A stretch of DNA of 64,000 nucleotides from Acidimicrobiaceae bacterium (GCA_003153575.1 PLZW01000035.1:176148-240147); one strand, 5' to 3'; shown: positions 35,445-45,346, numbered from the stretch's first letter. A program made the numbers and translations. Notes: generated by a model from the letters alone, not told the origin.

Positions 35445-37454
35445 CTACTCCTCGCCCGACGAGGCGGCCGAGAGCCGTCGGATCTCCTCCACCACCGCCG
35501 GGTCGGCCAACGTGGTGGTGTCGCCGAGGACGCGGCCCTCGGCGACGTCGCGGAGCAGCCGGCGCATGATCTTGCCGCTGCGGGTCTTCGGCAGCTCGTC
35601 GGTGAAGATCACCGTCTTCGGCCGGGCGATGGGCCCGATCTTGGCGGCCACGTGGGCCCGCAACTCCTGGCCGCGGGCGTCGTCGACCGGGCCGGCGTCG
35701 GCCACCAGGGTGACGAAGGCCACGATGGCCTGACCGGTGGTGGCGTCCGCGGCGCCGACCACCGCCGACTCGGCCACCAGATAGTGGTCGACCAGCGCCG
35801 ACTCGACCTCGGTGGTCGAGATCCGGTGGCCCGACACGTTCATGACGTCATCGACCCGGCCGAGCAGCCAGAGGTAGCCGTCGTCGTCGATCTTGGCGCC
35901 GTCACCCGCGAAGTAGCGGCCTGCGAACCGGCTCCAGTACGTGTCCATGTAGCGCTCGGGGTCGCCGTAGATGCCGCGCAGCATCGACGGCCACGGCGTG
36001 GTCAAGGTGAGGTAGCCGCCCCCGTGCTCGATCATCTGCCCCTCCTCGTCCACCAGCTCGGCGCTGATGCCGGGCAGGGGGAAGGTGGCCGACCCCGGCT
36101 TGGTGGTGGTGATACCGGGCAGGGGGGCGATCATGATGGCGCCCGTCTCGGTCTGCCACCAGGTGTCGACGACCGGGCAGCGGCCGCCGCCGATGTGGTC
36201 GGCGTACCACATCCACGCCTCGGGGTTGATCGGCTCGCCCACCGAACCGAGCAGACGCAGACTGGAGAGGTCGTGCCCGGCCGGCTCCTCGGCGCCCCAC
36301 TTCATGAACGTCCGGATGGCCGTGGGCGCGCAGTAGAGGATGGTCACCCCGTAGCGCTCGATCATCGACCACCAGCGGTCCCGGCCCGGCGTGTCGGGAG
36401 TGCCCTCGTACATCACCGAGGTCGCCCCGTTGGCCAGCGGCCCATAGACGATGTAGCTGTGTCCCGTGACCCAGCCGATGTCGGCCGCGCACCAGTAGAC
36501 GTCCTCCTCGGGATGGAGGTCGAAGACCGCCTTGTGGGTGTAGGCCACCTGGGTCAGGTACCCGCCGGTGGTGTGCATGATCCCCTTGGGGGCGGCAGTG
36601 GTGCCCGACGTGTACAGGATGAAGAGCAGGTCCTCGGCGTCCATGTGCTCCGGTTCGCACGTGTCGTCCGGCGCGCCCCCGGCCGCCGGGTCCTCGCCGG
36701 TCATCAGTTCGTGCCACCAGTGGTCGCGGCCGGCAACGAGGGACACCTTCCCCCCCACCGTGTCGTCGCCGGTCCGGCGGACCACGACCACGTGGTCGAC
36801 GCACGGCGTCTCGGACACGGCCGCGTCGACGTTGCCCATCAGGCCGACCCCCTGGCCCCGGCGCCAGCCGCCGTCGGCGGTCACCACCACCCGGGCCTCG
36901 GCATCGAGGATGCGGTCCCGGAGGGCGTCGGAGGAGAAGCCGCCGAACACCACGGAGTGGACGGCGCCGATCCGGGTGCAGGCCAGCATGGCCACGGCCA
37001 GCTCGGGCACCATGGGCATGTAGATGGCCACCCGGTCGCCCCGGGCCACCCCGAGGCCCCGCAGCACGTTGGCGAAGCGGCACACTTCGACCAGCAGGTC
37101 GGCGTAGCTGATGGTCCGGGTGTCGCCGGGCTCGCCCTCCCAGTGGAAGGCCACCTTGTCGCCCCGGCCGGCCGCCACATGCCTGTCCAGACAGTTGTAG
37201 GAGACGTTGAGCGTGCCGCCGTCGAACCACCGGGCGAACGGGAGGTCCCAGGTCAGGACGGTGTCCCACGGGCGGAACCAGTCGAGCGACCCGGCCTGGC
37301 GGGCCCAGAACTCGGGCCCGAGGGCGGCCGCCTCCTCGTAGACACCGGGATCGGTGACCACTGCACCGGCGCGGAAGGCGGGCGGGGGCGGAAAGATCCG
37401 CTCCTCGGTGAAGTAATCCTCGATTGTGGGCTCGTGACGCACGTCTTCGGACAC
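35445..37454 (-). CDS. acsA: Acetyl-CoA synthetase
   Basis: Activates acetate with ATP and CoA through acetyl-AMP; 669 residues, normal length. Recognised are [20 protein letters not shown], the P-loop-like [33 protein letters not shown], the acceptor region DTWWQTETG, and the C-terminal [12 protein letters not shown] whose lysine is the usual regulatory acetylation site. GTG 37454 is preceded by AAGGGGGAG at proper distance; the track ORF extends 22 residues further. Divergent from the DUF2156 fusion gene. Feeds acetyl-CoA to the acyl-CoA enzymes and respiration. Confidence 0.96.
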   Translation of the reverse strand: MSEDVRHEPTIEDYFTEERIFPPPPAFRAGAVVTDPGVYEEAAALGPEFWARQAGSLDWFRPWDTVLTWDLPFARWFDGGTLNVSYNCLDRHVAAGRGDKVAFHWEGEPGDTRTISYADLLVEVCRFANVLRGLGVARGDRVAIYMPMVPELAVAMLACTRIGAVHSVVFGGFSSDALRDRILDAEARVVVTADGGWRRGQGVGLMGNVDAAVSETPCVDHVVVVRRTGDDTVGGKVSLVAGRDHWWHELMTGEDPAAGGAPDDTCEPEHMDAEDLLFILYTSGTTAAPKGIMHTTGGYLTQVAYTHKAVFDLHPEEDVYWCAADIGWVTGHSYIVYGPLANGATSVMYEGTPDTPGRDRWWSMIERYGVTILYCAPTAIRTFMKWGAEEPAGHDLSSLRLLGSVGEPINPEAWMWYADHIGGGRCPVVDTWWQTETGAIMIAPLPGITTTKPGSATFPLPGISAELVDEEGQMIEHGGGYLTLTTPWPSMLRGIYGDPERYMDTYWSRFAGRYFAGDGAKIDDDGYLWLLGRVDDVMNVSGHRISTTEVESALVDHYLVAESAVVGAADATTGQAIVAFVTLVADAGPVDDARGQELRAHVAAKIGPIARPKTVIFTDELPKTRSGKIMRRLLRDVAEGRVLGDTTTLADPAVVEEIRRLSAASSGEE

Positions 37455-37605
37455 TGCTCCCCCTTTCGCGACTGAGTGTCGGGGCCGACCACTGTGCGCC
37501 CGGCCCCGGCCCCGGCGACGCACATCGTCCCAGGTCCCGGCCGATGCGACCGTAGGCCCCGGCCGCCCCAGACTAACGCCGACGGGGCTTTAGACTGGAG
37601 GGGCC

Positions 37606-40600
37606 GTGACCACGACTACCCACACCGAGGGACCGGACTCGGCGGACGAGGACGCGACGGGGCCGGGCCCCGTTCCCGTCCCCGGCTACGCCCACCCCGG
37701 CACCTTCACGCCGGACCCGGGGGGAACACGGGTCGACGTCCCGCTCGGCCGGCGGGTGATGGTGGTCAGCGACCTCCTCCTGACGCCGTCCGCCACCGCG
37801 TCGACACTGGCCCTGACGGCCGAGCTCGCCCGGGCCCTGGATGCCTGGGACGGGCCGGGCATCCTCATCATCGCCGGGAACCTGTTCGACCTGAACGGGT
37901 GCGACGACCCGCTCGGCACCGCCGGGCGGGCCATCGACGCCCACCCGGCACTGGCCCGGTCGTTCCTCCAATTCCTCCAGATCGACGATCGTCGTATCCT
38001 GCGCCAGCGGGGCACCCACGAGCCGGAGGAGATCGCCCAGGGCCTGCGCGACCACGTCGATGGTGCCTCCGACGTGGTGGCCTGCCTGGCCGAAGCCGGC
38101 GTGGAGCACCTGGGATCGGTGGACCTCCACGTGCAGACCGGAACGGGCGAGCGGGTGGTGCGGGTCGAGCCCGGTACGCATGTCTACGGGAACGCCCACG
38201 ACGAATCCGCACTGCCCACCGCCGACACGAAGCCCGGCATCGCCTCCGGCGCTGGGCGGCACTGGCACAACCTGGTCCACGAATCGCCTGACGACGCGCC
38301 GTGGTTGCACGGGTTGCACCAGCTGTGCGACCCGTCAGCCCTTTCCCGTTTCGTCGTCTCCCGCACCCTCTACCGGCGGTTCGGCAAGTACGCATGGTGG
38401 CTCCTCGTCCCCTTCGGCGTGGCCGTCCTCCTGCGGGTGGCCGTCACCCCGTGGCTGCTCGGACATCTCGGGAGCGGGTTGCCGGCCCGGGCCCTGCGCC
38501 ACGCCCATGCCGCCGACCTCAACGACCAGCTCGTCATCGCCCTGGTGGTCGCCCTCGTGGTGCTGGCTGTGCTCGCCGTGGTGCTCGGACTGCTCAGCCG
38601 GCGCATGTGGTCGATCCTGGGCGGCGGTGCGCTGGAGGAGGTCAGGAACGAGGCCGGGGCCAACGACTCGGCGCGAGATGACGCCCGGCGCCTCGTGGCC
38701 CAGGGCTATGCCGGGCTCATCACCGCCGCAACCTTCCGGTCCGAGCTCACCAATCTCGGAACCGGGTTCTACGCCAACGTGGGCGCTACCGCCGAGGTGG
38801 TGGCCGAGCACAAAGGCCGGCTCGGCCTCCCGCCCGTATTCCTGCAGAGCCAGTGGGTGAGCTGGGTCGAGATCGAGTCCGGTGCCGAGCTGCACGTCCG
38901 GATGTTGCTGGCCCACAACGAACTCCCCTCGCCCAGTCGCCTGGAACGGGTCGTCACCCGGAGCCGCGTCGGCGGCTCGCTCCATCCCTCGCTGGTCGCC
39001 TCCTATCCGGTGGGCGACTCCTGGCCGCCCCCCTCCGACCTCCGCCAAGGCCACCGTCGCACCCGTCGTGTCCGCCGGTGGGCGGCCGTCGCCATCCTCG
39101 TCACGGGGATCATCGACCTCCTCGACTCCATCACCCCGCCACTGCACGGCCGGCTCCATGCCCTCGAGCAGTTCCTGCCGCTCCGGGCCAGCGTGGCCGC
39201 CGGGACTCTGGTGGCGCTGGCTGGACTCGCTCTCATCGCCCTGGGCCGCGGCATCCTGCGGGGCCAGCGTCGGGCCTGGCGAGTGTCGGTGGCCCTGCTC
39301 GGCGGCACCATCTTCCTCCACGTGGTGGCTGGAGCCGACATCGAGGAGTCGCTGATCACCGGGGTGGTCCTGGCCTTCCTGCTGGTCAACCGCAAGGAGT
39401 TCCAGGCTGCCTCCGACGCCACGTCGATGCGGTCGGCCTTCATCGCCCTCGGCGCGGTGGCGCTCGGCATCGCCGTCGTGGCCACCGCGTCGATCGAGCT
39501 CTTCACCCACATCGGCCGCCATCACAGCCAGACCCTCCAATGGTGGACCACCTTCTGGGCCGTGTCCGAGCGGTTCGCCGGGATCACCACCATCGATCTG
39601 CCGGAACGGGCCGACCGGTTCCTGGCGCCGGCCCTCCTGGCCATCGGGATCTGCCTGGCGGCCGTCACCCTCTACCTGCTGACCCGGCCGGTCGTCGACC
39701 GGCGCCTGGGCTCGGGCCGGGCCGCCGAGTTCCGGGCCCGCGACATCGTCCGCCGCCACGGCTCCTCCACCCTCGACTACTTCGCCCTGCGGTCGGACAA
39801 GAGGTGGTTCTTCCACCGGGACAGCCTGGTGGCCTATGCCGTCTACGGAGGTGTCTGCCTCATCTCCCCCGACCCCATCGGCCCCCGCAACGAGCGCGAG
39901 CAGGTGTGGGGCGCCTTCCGCGCCTTCGCCGACACCCACGGCTGGACCACCGCCGTCATGGGGGCGGGCGAGGAGTGGCTCGCCACCTACCGGGACTCGG
40001 GGATGCACAACATCTACCTGGGCGACGAGGCCGTGGTGCGGCTGCAGGAGTTCAGCCTGGCCGGCAAGCACATGAAGGGCCTGCGCCAGGCCCACAACCG
40101 GATCCACAAGTACGGCTACACCGTCAGCTTCCACGACCCGTCGCGGATCGACACGGGCCTGACCCAGGAGCTCACCTCGCTGATGCGGCTGTCGCGCCAG
40201 GGCGAGCACGAGCGGGGATTCTCGATGATGCTGGGCCGGGTCTTCGACCCCCGCGACGCCGGGATGCTGCTGACCGTGGTCCGCACACCCGACGGGGCGG
40301 CGGCGGCCATGTGCCAGTTCGTCCCGGCGACCGGCATCAACGGCTTCTCCCTCGACTTGATGCGCCGGGATCCGGGCGACCACCCGAACGGCCTCCTCGA
40401 CTTCGCCCTGTGCTCCACCATCGAACACCTGGCCGCACGCGGCTTCGACGGGCTCAGCCTCAACTTCGCCGCCATGCGCTCCACGCTGGCTGGCGAGAAG
40501 GGCGACGGGACCGTCCAACGGGCCGAGCGCTGGTTCCTCAAGCGGCTCTCGAACTTCGCCCAGATCGAGTCACTGTGGAAGTTCAACGCCAAGTACGAGC

Positions 40601-40896
40601 CCGAGTGGCTGCCCCGCTACGTCGTGTTCGACACCGCCGAGCACCTGGTGCCGGTGATCATGGCCATCCTGCGGGCCGAGTCGCTGTGGGAGATCCCGGT
40701 CCTCGGGAGACTGCTCGCCGCCGGTGCCGAGAAGCGGATGCTGGCCGCCCAGCAGGACACCGACGAGTTCCTGGCCTCCATCGTCCCGTGGGACGAGGAC
40801 GGTGTGCGTGTGGCCGACACCGGCGGGCCGGTCATCGTCGGCACGGTCCCGGCACCGGACCGCGCTGAGCAGCCGACCGTCACCCCCCAGGCCTGA
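37606..40896 (+). CDS. Fusion of degenerate metallophosphoesterase-like domain, membrane region and DUF2156 (MprF-like) domain
   Basis: A 1,096-residue protein. Residues about 50-240 resemble a calcineurin-like phosphoesterase: VVSDLLLT, IIAGNLFDL, RGTHEPE and VYGNAHDE sit where DxH, GD, GNHE and GHxH are expected, but several metal ligands are changed. Helices follow at about 263-283 and 308-330, then a soluble segment (about 340-480), then roughly six more helices (490-692). The C-terminus (about 715-1030) is the DUF2156 / phosphatidylglycerol lysyltransferase domain (FHRDSLVAYAVYGGVCLISP, GFSLDLMRRDPG). Lipid aminoacylation is inferred; a lysyl-tRNA synthetase-like part is absent. TAGACT precedes GTG by 9 nt. 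Confidence 0.82.
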   Translation: MTTTTHTEGPDSADEDATGPGPVPVPGYAHPGTFTPDPGGTRVDVPLGRRVMVVSDLLLTPSATASTLALTAELARALDAWDGPGILIIAGNLFDLNGCDDPLGTAGRAIDAHPALARSFLQFLQIDDRRILRQRGTHEPEEIAQGLRDHVDGASDVVACLAEAGVEHLGSVDLHVQTGTGERVVRVEPGTHVYGNAHDESALPTADTKPGIASGAGRHWHNLVHESPDDAPWLHGLHQLCDPSALSRFVVSRTLYRRFGKYAWWLLVPFGVAVLLRVAVTPWLLGHLGSGLPARALRHAHAADLNDQLVIALVVALVVLAVLAVVLGLLSRRMWSILGGGALEEVRNEAGANDSARDDARRLVAQGYAGLITAATFRSELTNLGTGFYANVGATAEVVAEHKGRLGLPPVFLQSQWVSWVEIESGAELHVRMLLAHNELPSPSRLERVVTRSRVGGSLHPSLVASYPVGDSWPPPSDLRQGHRRTRRVRRWAAVAILVTGIIDLLDSITPPLHGRLHALEQFLPLRASVAAGTLVALAGLALIALGRGILRGQRRAWRVSVALLGGTIFLHVVAGADIEESLITGVVLAFLLVNRKEFQAASDATSMRSAFIALGAVALGIAVVATASIELFTHIGRHHSQTLQWWTTFWAVSERFAGITTIDLPERADRFLAPALLAIGICLAAVTLYLLTRPVVDRRLGSGRAAEFRARDIVRRHGSSTLDYFALRSDKRWFFHRDSLVAYAVYGGVCLISPDPIGPRNEREQVWGAFRAFADTHGWTTAVMGAGEEWLATYRDSGMHNIYLGDEAVVRLQEFSLAGKHMKGLRQAHNRIHKYGYTVSFHDPSRIDTGLTQELTSLMRLSRQGEHERGFSMMLGRVFDPRDAGMLLTVVRTPDGAAAAMCQFVPATGINGFSLDLMRRDPGDHPNGLLDFALCSTIEHLAARGFDGLSLNFAAMRSTLAGEKGDGTVQRAERWFLKRLSNFAQIESLWKFNAKYEPEWLPRYVVFDTAEHLVPVIMAILRAESLWEIPVLGRLLAAGAEKRMLAAQQDTDEFLASIVPWDEDGVRVADTGGPVIVGTVPAPDRAEQPTVTPQA

Positions 40897-40910
40897 GTGG
40901 CCACGGTGGG

Positions 40911-41762
40911 TCAGTCGGGCCGGGGCAGGCCCATCGGGTTCGGGTAGGAGATGATCTCGGCGGCACGTACGGCCGCCGCCACCGAGGACAGCCCCCGGAA
41001 GAGCACGGCGGCGTCCTCGTCCGACGCGCGTCCGGTCACCATGCCGGCCAGGTCGTCGGTCGTCCCTTCGATCCACCGGCGCAACCCCGCGCCGTCCGGC
41101 GTGACGCCCCCGGCATCCACCAGGCCGCGGCGGACGAGCCGGCCACGGGCGTAGGACCACTCGTCCTCCGACCATCCCCGAGACTTGCGGAGCAGTTCGA
41201 CGGGCAGATCCTCGGACGCCGCGAAGAGGACGAGAGCCTCGCATCCGTCCAGCCCGGCCGCGGTCAGGGCGGCCACGTGCCCGTCCCCACGGTGCTCCCG
41301 CAGGCAGGTGCACCAATACCAGAGGGCCGCTACCGGATCGTCGGGCTCGCCCGTCGCCCGGGTGGCGGCGAACAGGGGCCGGCCGGCATCGGGGACGCCG
41401 TCGAGGAGCGCCCGCAGACCCGGCACCAGGGTCCCTGCGGTCCGGGCCACCCCGGAGTCGACCCGGCCCAGCACCTGGGCGGCGGCGTGGGATCTCGTGG
41501 TCCACACGTCGGCCGGCGAAGCGATCGTCCACGCCTCGGGCAGGGCTCGGCGGGCCCGATCCGGGTGGAAATTGAAGAACGATGCCGTCACCGGCTCGGG
41601 CCCTACCGGACCGAAGGGCGCCGCCCGACCGGCGAAGTAGCCCATCCAGAAGCCCCGGAACCCGAGGCCGTCCATGGCGGCCAGGCACTCGGGGTCGAAG
41701 TAGACGACGGCGTGTACCGATTCGAATGCCATCCACCAGTCCCGTGGCGTGGGTACCGTCAT
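40911..41762 (-). CDS. SCO6745 family protein
   Basis: A 283-residue soluble protein of the conserved actinobacterial SCO6745 family, function unknown. N-terminal block WWMAFESVHAVVYFDPECLAAM and the middle GRAAPFGPVGPEPVTASFFNFHPDR are the family hallmarks. The C-terminal third (SEDEWSYARGRLVRRGLVDAGG) resembles a winged helix-turn-helix, so nucleic-acid or protein binding is possible. Ends 14 nt from the fusion gene, convergent. No enzyme motif is certain. Confidence 0.8.
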   Translation of the reverse strand: MTVPTPRDWWMAFESVHAVVYFDPECLAAMDGLGFRGFWMGYFAGRAAPFGPVGPEPVTASFFNFHPDRARRALPEAWTIASPADVWTTRSHAAAQVLGRVDSGVARTAGTLVPGLRALLDGVPDAGRPLFAATRATGEPDDPVAALWYWCTCLREHRGDGHVAALTAAGLDGCEALVLFAASEDLPVELLRKSRGWSEDEWSYARGRLVRRGLVDAGGVTPDGAGLRRWIEGTTDDLAGMVTGRASDEDAAVLFRGLSSVAAAVRAAEIISYPNPMGLPRPD

Positions 41763-41781
41763 GTCATCGGTCGCGACGGGC

Positions 41782-43101
41782 TCAGTCCGTGGCGGTGCCG
41801 GCGCCCGCCGCCGGACCCGACCCGACCGGGGTGGCTTCGACGGGTGGATCGCCCGCGGGGGCGCGCCGTGCCCCGTACAGGCCTACGAGCATCACCACGA
41901 ACAACGTGACCAGGACGATGATCAATGCCACCAGGACCGTCGGCTGGTTCCACAGCACGAGTACCGCCAGGCCGAGCACGAGCACGCCCCACTGGAATGC
42001 CTTCCGGTGCCCAGCAACGGTGTTGTAGACGGGACCACTCGACAGCCACGACGGTGTCTTGCGCTCGTGCATCCAGCGCCGGACCGGGCCGAGTCCCACA
42101 ACAAAGGCCACGATCGCCACGATGGCGGCAATGGCCAGGATCCACCGGACGGAGTCGAGCAATGCGGCGTCGACGGTGTCGATGACAGCGGCGGTCGCCT
42201 CCTTCGACTGGTGGACATCGAGGGACGACAGGTACTGATTCCGACCGACATTGGCCGCGATCAACAACAGAGCCATCGACACGGCGAGGCCCGACGCGGC
42301 ATGGACCAGGCCCCGTCTCCGATCACGGGCCAACAAGACGGCGCCGGCAAACATCAGGATCGAGACGATCGGCAGCACCAGTGCCAGGTGATTGAGGAAC
42401 TTGATCCATCGCTGCAGCTTGGCCAACTGGTCCGATTGGAAGAGCACTAGAGGGGCGCCGTTGTAGTTCGGGATCTTGTTGAACACCGAGAGACCGCGTG
42501 CAGACAGCTGTTGCTTGGCCGCGTTCTCCACCTGGGTCAGATCCACGGTCACCTGACCGTTGGTTGACTGGAAGGCGCCGACTTTGTTGCCGAGCAACAG
42601 GTCGTCGACCTGCGCATGCGAGCGGCGGACCGACTCCTCCCAGAGGCTCTGGAATCGGGGGCTCTGCACCAGCTTCAACGTGATCTGGTACGTGGCGGTG
42701 TGGACGGCATCCGTGATCGGATTGGCGAGGAACCCGGCTTTCTCAGGTAGGGCGTTCTTCACCCGCTGCTCGACGTTGGTCCGACCGACAAGGTTGTCGC
42801 TGACCTTGGTGGCGACGACCGTCTGGATCGCCTTGTCCTTGGCCAGCGGAGCCACCGTGGCCACGAACGTGTCGGTGTTGAGCAACTCGTTGCGGGCGTA
42901 GACAATGACCACCGACAGGACCGCCAGCAGACAGGCGAGGACGATCAGTACCCAGGACGCGATCGTGCGGCCCGGGCGGCCCCTGGGCTTCGACGACGCC
43001 GCCACCTGGTGCCGGAGCGACTCGTTCTCCTCCTCCAGGACCTCGACTTCGCGCTGGGGTTCGTCCGGGTCCCGCTCACCCGCCAGAGGTTCGTTCGTCA
43101 C
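41782..43101 (-). CDS. Conserved multi-pass membrane protein of unknown function
   Basis: A 439-residue protein from GTG 43101, chosen because TACAGT lies 7 nt upstream and the preceding sequence is low-complexity Ala/Gly. A predicted cytoplasmic coiled coil (REVEVLEEENESLRHQV) precedes TM1 (about 50-70). A large extracytoplasmic domain (about 70-240, with LNTDTFVATVAPLAKDKAIQ) is followed by five or so helices (about 250-275, 285-300, 330-355 and 375-415). I do not recognise an enzymatic family; similar architectures are found widely in actinobacteria as integral membrane proteins. Same strand as the adjacent SHOCT gene's neighbour. Confidence 0.7.
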   Translation of the reverse strand: MTNEPLAGERDPDEPQREVEVLEEENESLRHQVAASSKPRGRPGRTIASWVLIVLACLLAVLSVVIVYARNELLNTDTFVATVAPLAKDKAIQTVVATKVSDNLVGRTNVEQRVKNALPEKAGFLANPITDAVHTATYQITLKLVQSPRFQSLWEESVRRSHAQVDDLLLGNKVGAFQSTNGQVTVDLTQVENAAKQQLSARGLSVFNKIPNYNGAPLVLFQSDQLAKLQRWIKFLNHLALVLPIVSILMFAGAVLLARDRRRGLVHAASGLAVSMALLLIAANVGRNQYLSSLDVHQSKEATAAVIDTVDAALLDSVRWILAIAAIVAIVAFVVGLGPVRRWMHERKTPSWLSSGPVYNTVAGHRKAFQWGVLVLGLAVLVLWNQPTVLVALIIVLVTLFVVMLVGLYGARRAPAGDPPVEATPVGSGPAAGAGTATD

Positions 43102-43108
43102 CCGGTCA

Positions 43109-43114
43109 ACTGTA
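43109..43114 (-). promoter_or_regulatory. Probable -10 (TACAGT) of a leaderless gene
   Basis: TACAGT on the minus strand is 7 nt upstream of GTG 43101 and supports that start for the multi-pass membrane protein. Confidence 0.4.
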
Positions 43115-43222
43115 CCGGCGGCTCCAGCCGCCGCCGGGGACGCCCCACATCCCGGACGCGGCGATGGCCGCCCATCGTGCGCCAGGCACAACGGCGGCCA
43201 TCCACCGGGACAACCAGGTGCG

Positions 43223-43615
43223 TCAGGCCAGAATCTTCGCCTTCTGGGTGTCGAACTCGGCCTGGGTGATCGCGCCCTTCTCCTTGAGGTCGGCCAGCTT
43301 CGTCAGCTCGTCGGCGCTGCCACCGGAGCTGGCGGCCTCCTGCACGTAGGCGTCGAACGCCTTCTGCTGCTGGGCTGCCTGCTCCGCTGCACGCTCGTGC
43401 ATCTTGCCGCCACGGGCGATGAGGTACACGAGCACGCCGAGGAACGGCAGGATGATCACGAAGAGCACCCAGAGCGCCTTCGCACCACCGCCGAGGTCGT
43501 GGCTCCGGAAGATGTCCATGAAGATGGAGATGAGCAGCCAGATCCAGAGGACGAACACGAAGAACATGAACATCATCCAGATCAGGCTCAAAATCGGATA
43601 GTTGTAGGCAAGCAT
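43223..43615 (-). CDS. PLDc_N/SHOCT membrane protein (paralogue A)
   Basis: A 130-residue protein starting MLAYNYPILSLIWMMF, with GGAG upstream of the ATG; the track ORF adds 50 residues. Two membrane helices (about 10-33 and 47-67) form a PLDc_N-like hairpin with GGGAKALWVLFVIILPFLG between them. A Gln/Ala-rich coiled segment leads to a C-terminal SHOCT motif (LTKLADLKEKGAITQAEFDTQKAKIL), an oligomerisation module. It is close to identical in its core with the protein at 46753-47145. The pair flanks the channel genes in mirror orientation. Biochemical role unknown. Confidence 0.85.
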   Translation of the reverse strand: MLAYNYPILSLIWMMFMFFVFVLWIWLLISIFMDIFRSHDLGGGAKALWVLFVIILPFLGVLVYLIARGGKMHERAAEQAAQQQKAFDAYVQEAASSGGSADELTKLADLKEKGAITQAEFDTQKAKILA

Positions 43616-43803
43616 GTGGTGTTGCTCCTTACACGGGATTGAAGCCGCCTTACGCGCCGGCGGCGGGACCACATTAACCGGCAGGCCCCGTCGCATCGGG
43701 GACCTGGAGTGGAGGCGCCCACCAGGCCCATAGGCCGTGATCTCGCCGCGGACGCCCCTGGTCACCTAACCTCGGACCAGCACCGAACCGGAGGCCGACG
43801 ACC

Positions 43804-43902
43804 TTGTTCTACATCCTGATCTTCGGACTCCTGGCCGTCGTGCTGATCGTGGCCTTCGCCAAGAAGTGGAGCTCGCGCAACAAGTGGCCCGACGATGAGT
43901 GA
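43804..43902 (+). CDS. 32-residue single-helix membrane peptide
   Basis: Too short for the ORF track. TTG 43804 is preceded by CGGAGG at about 9 nt, and TAACCT at about 43768 may be the -10. The peptide has one hydrophobic helix (FYILIFGLLAVVLIVAFA) and a basic/acidic tail (KKWSSRNKWPDDE). The last 8 nt overlap the start of the ClC gene, so translation is probably coupled. It could be an accessory subunit of the channel, as small membrane peptides often are, but no family is recognised and expression is unproved. Confidence 0.5.
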   Translation: MFYILIFGLLAVVLIVAFAKKWSSRNKWPDDE

Positions 43903-45343
43903 CGCGGCGACCCCTGCTCCGGCGCCGGCGGCGGCTTCTCCCGACCCGGCGCAACTGCTGCAGTCGAAGAGCTACCTGCAGTTGCTGGCGCTGGCTGCAC
44001 TGATCGGTGTCCCGATCTCGGCTGTCGCCTACTTCTACCTGGCACTGGTCGGCCACCTCCAGACGTGGCTCTTCACCTCCGTCCCGACCGCCCTCGGGTT
44101 CCACGGCACACCCGTGTGGTGGCCGCTGCCGATGCTGCTGGTGGCCGCCGTGCTGGTCGGCCTCACCATCACCTACCTCCCAGGCACGTCCGGTCACGAG
44201 CCGGCCGAAGGGTTCCATACGGGCGGCACCCCGCTCCCGGTCGACCTCCCCGGCATCATCGTGGCCTCAATTGTCACCCTGTCGCTCGGGGCCGTCCTCG
44301 GACCCGAGGCACCGCTCATCGCCGTCGGCGGCGGACTGGGCGTGCTCGCCGTCCACCTCGCGGCCCGGGACGCGCCGCCCATGGCGGCCACGGTCATCGC
44401 CGCGGCCGGCAGCTTCGCCGCCATCAGCACGCTGCTCGGCTCACCCATCATCGGAGCATTCCTCCTGATGGAGGCATCCGGTCTCGGCGGCCCGCTGCTC
44501 GGAATGGTGCTCGTGCCCGGACTCCTCGCCGCCGGCATCGGCACCCTGATCTTCATCGGGCTCGACCAGTTGACCGGTCTCGGCACGTTCTCCCTGGCCA
44601 TCTCCGGACTGCCGACCTTCAGCCATCCGACCGGCACCCTCTTCCTGTGGGCCGTCGCCATCGGGGTACTGTCCACGTTCCTGGGAACGGCCATCCGGCT
44701 CGGTGGGCTTGCCGCCCAGTCCCTGGTCCTGAAGCATCGGCTGGCCTGGACGATTGCGGCGGGCACGGTGGTGGCCGGATCGGCGATCGCCTTCGCCGAA
44801 CTGACCCACAAGAGCGCCCAGAACGTCCTGTACTCGGGGCAGAACGCACTGCCCGGACTCGTGCTCCACGCGTCGACCTGGACCGTCGGCGCACTCATCG
44901 TGCTCATTGTGGCCAAGTCGATCGCGTACGCCACCTCGCTGTCCGCGTTCCGGGGCGGCCCGATCTTTCCCGCCATGTTCATCGGAGGAGCCATCGGCGT
45001 CGCCGGCTCACACCTGCCGGGCATGGTCCTGGTACCCGCCGTGGCCATGGGAATCGGAGCCATGACGACGGTCATGCTCCGTCTTCCCCTCACGGCGACG
45101 CTGCTCGCCGTGCTGCTGGTCTCGAGCGACGCGCTGGCCGTCACCCCCCTGGTCATCGTGGCCGTCGTCGTCGCCTACGTGCTGACCGCCCGGTTGCCCC
45201 AGCGTCCGGCCGACCTCCGGGGCCACCGTGCACCACCGACTACGCCAGCAACTCCGACAGCACCTGCAGCACCTGCAGCACCTGCAGCACCGGCAGCACC
45301 TGCAGCACCGGCAGCACCTGCAGCACCGGCCGGAGCCGGCTGA
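43895..45343 (+). CDS. ClC-family chloride channel/transporter
   Basis: Polytopic anion channel or H+/Cl- exchanger of 482 residues. Family motifs are GAVLGPEAPLIAVGGGLG (the GxEGP loop, here with Glu retained), GTSGHEPAEGF in place of the GSGIP loop, and FRGGPIFPAMFIGGAIGV (GGxFxP). The canonical anion-selectivity loop is thus altered. It lacks CBS domains and instead ends in an Ala/Ala/Pro repeat encoded by a 9-bp minisatellite. ATG lies inside the upstream peptide gene; the channel-like protein gene follows after 3 nt. Confidence 0.88.
   Translation: MSDAATPAPAPAAASPDPAQLLQSKSYLQLLALAALIGVPISAVAYFYLALVGHLQTWLFTSVPTALGFHGTPVWWPLPMLLVAAVLVGLTITYLPGTSGHEPAEGFHTGGTPLPVDLPGIIVASIVTLSLGAVLGPEAPLIAVGGGLGVLAVHLAARDAPPMAATVIAAAGSFAAISTLLGSPIIGAFLLMEASGLGGPLLGMVLVPGLLAAGIGTLIFIGLDQLTGLGTFSLAISGLPTFSHPTGTLFLWAVAIGVLSTFLGTAIRLGGLAAQSLVLKHRLAWTIAAGTVVAGSAIAFAELTHKSAQNVLYSGQNALPGLVLHASTWTVGALIVLIVAKSIAYATSLSAFRGGPIFPAMFIGGAIGVAGSHLPGMVLVPAVAMGIGAMTTVMLRLPLTATLLAVLLVSSDALAVTPLVIVAVVVAYVLTARLPQRPADLRGHRAPPTTPATPTAPAAPAAPAAPAAPAAPAAPAAPAGAG
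45258..45329 (+). repeat. 9-bp tandem repeat (8 units) in the ClC 3' end
   Basis: Eight consecutive units of CAGCACCTG/CAGCACCGG encode the repeated Ala-Ala-Pro tail of the ClC protein. It is in frame, so copy-number changes would lengthen or shorten the tail without a frameshift. Confidence 0.9.
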
Positions 45344-45346
45344 TCG

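Noticed and set aside
35193-37475. 760-residue + strand ORF
   Set aside because: Antisense to acsA, which has all family motifs.
38335-40518. 727-residue - strand ORF inside the DUF2156 fusion gene
   Set aside because: Shadow of a gene with membrane helices and a conserved C-terminal domain.
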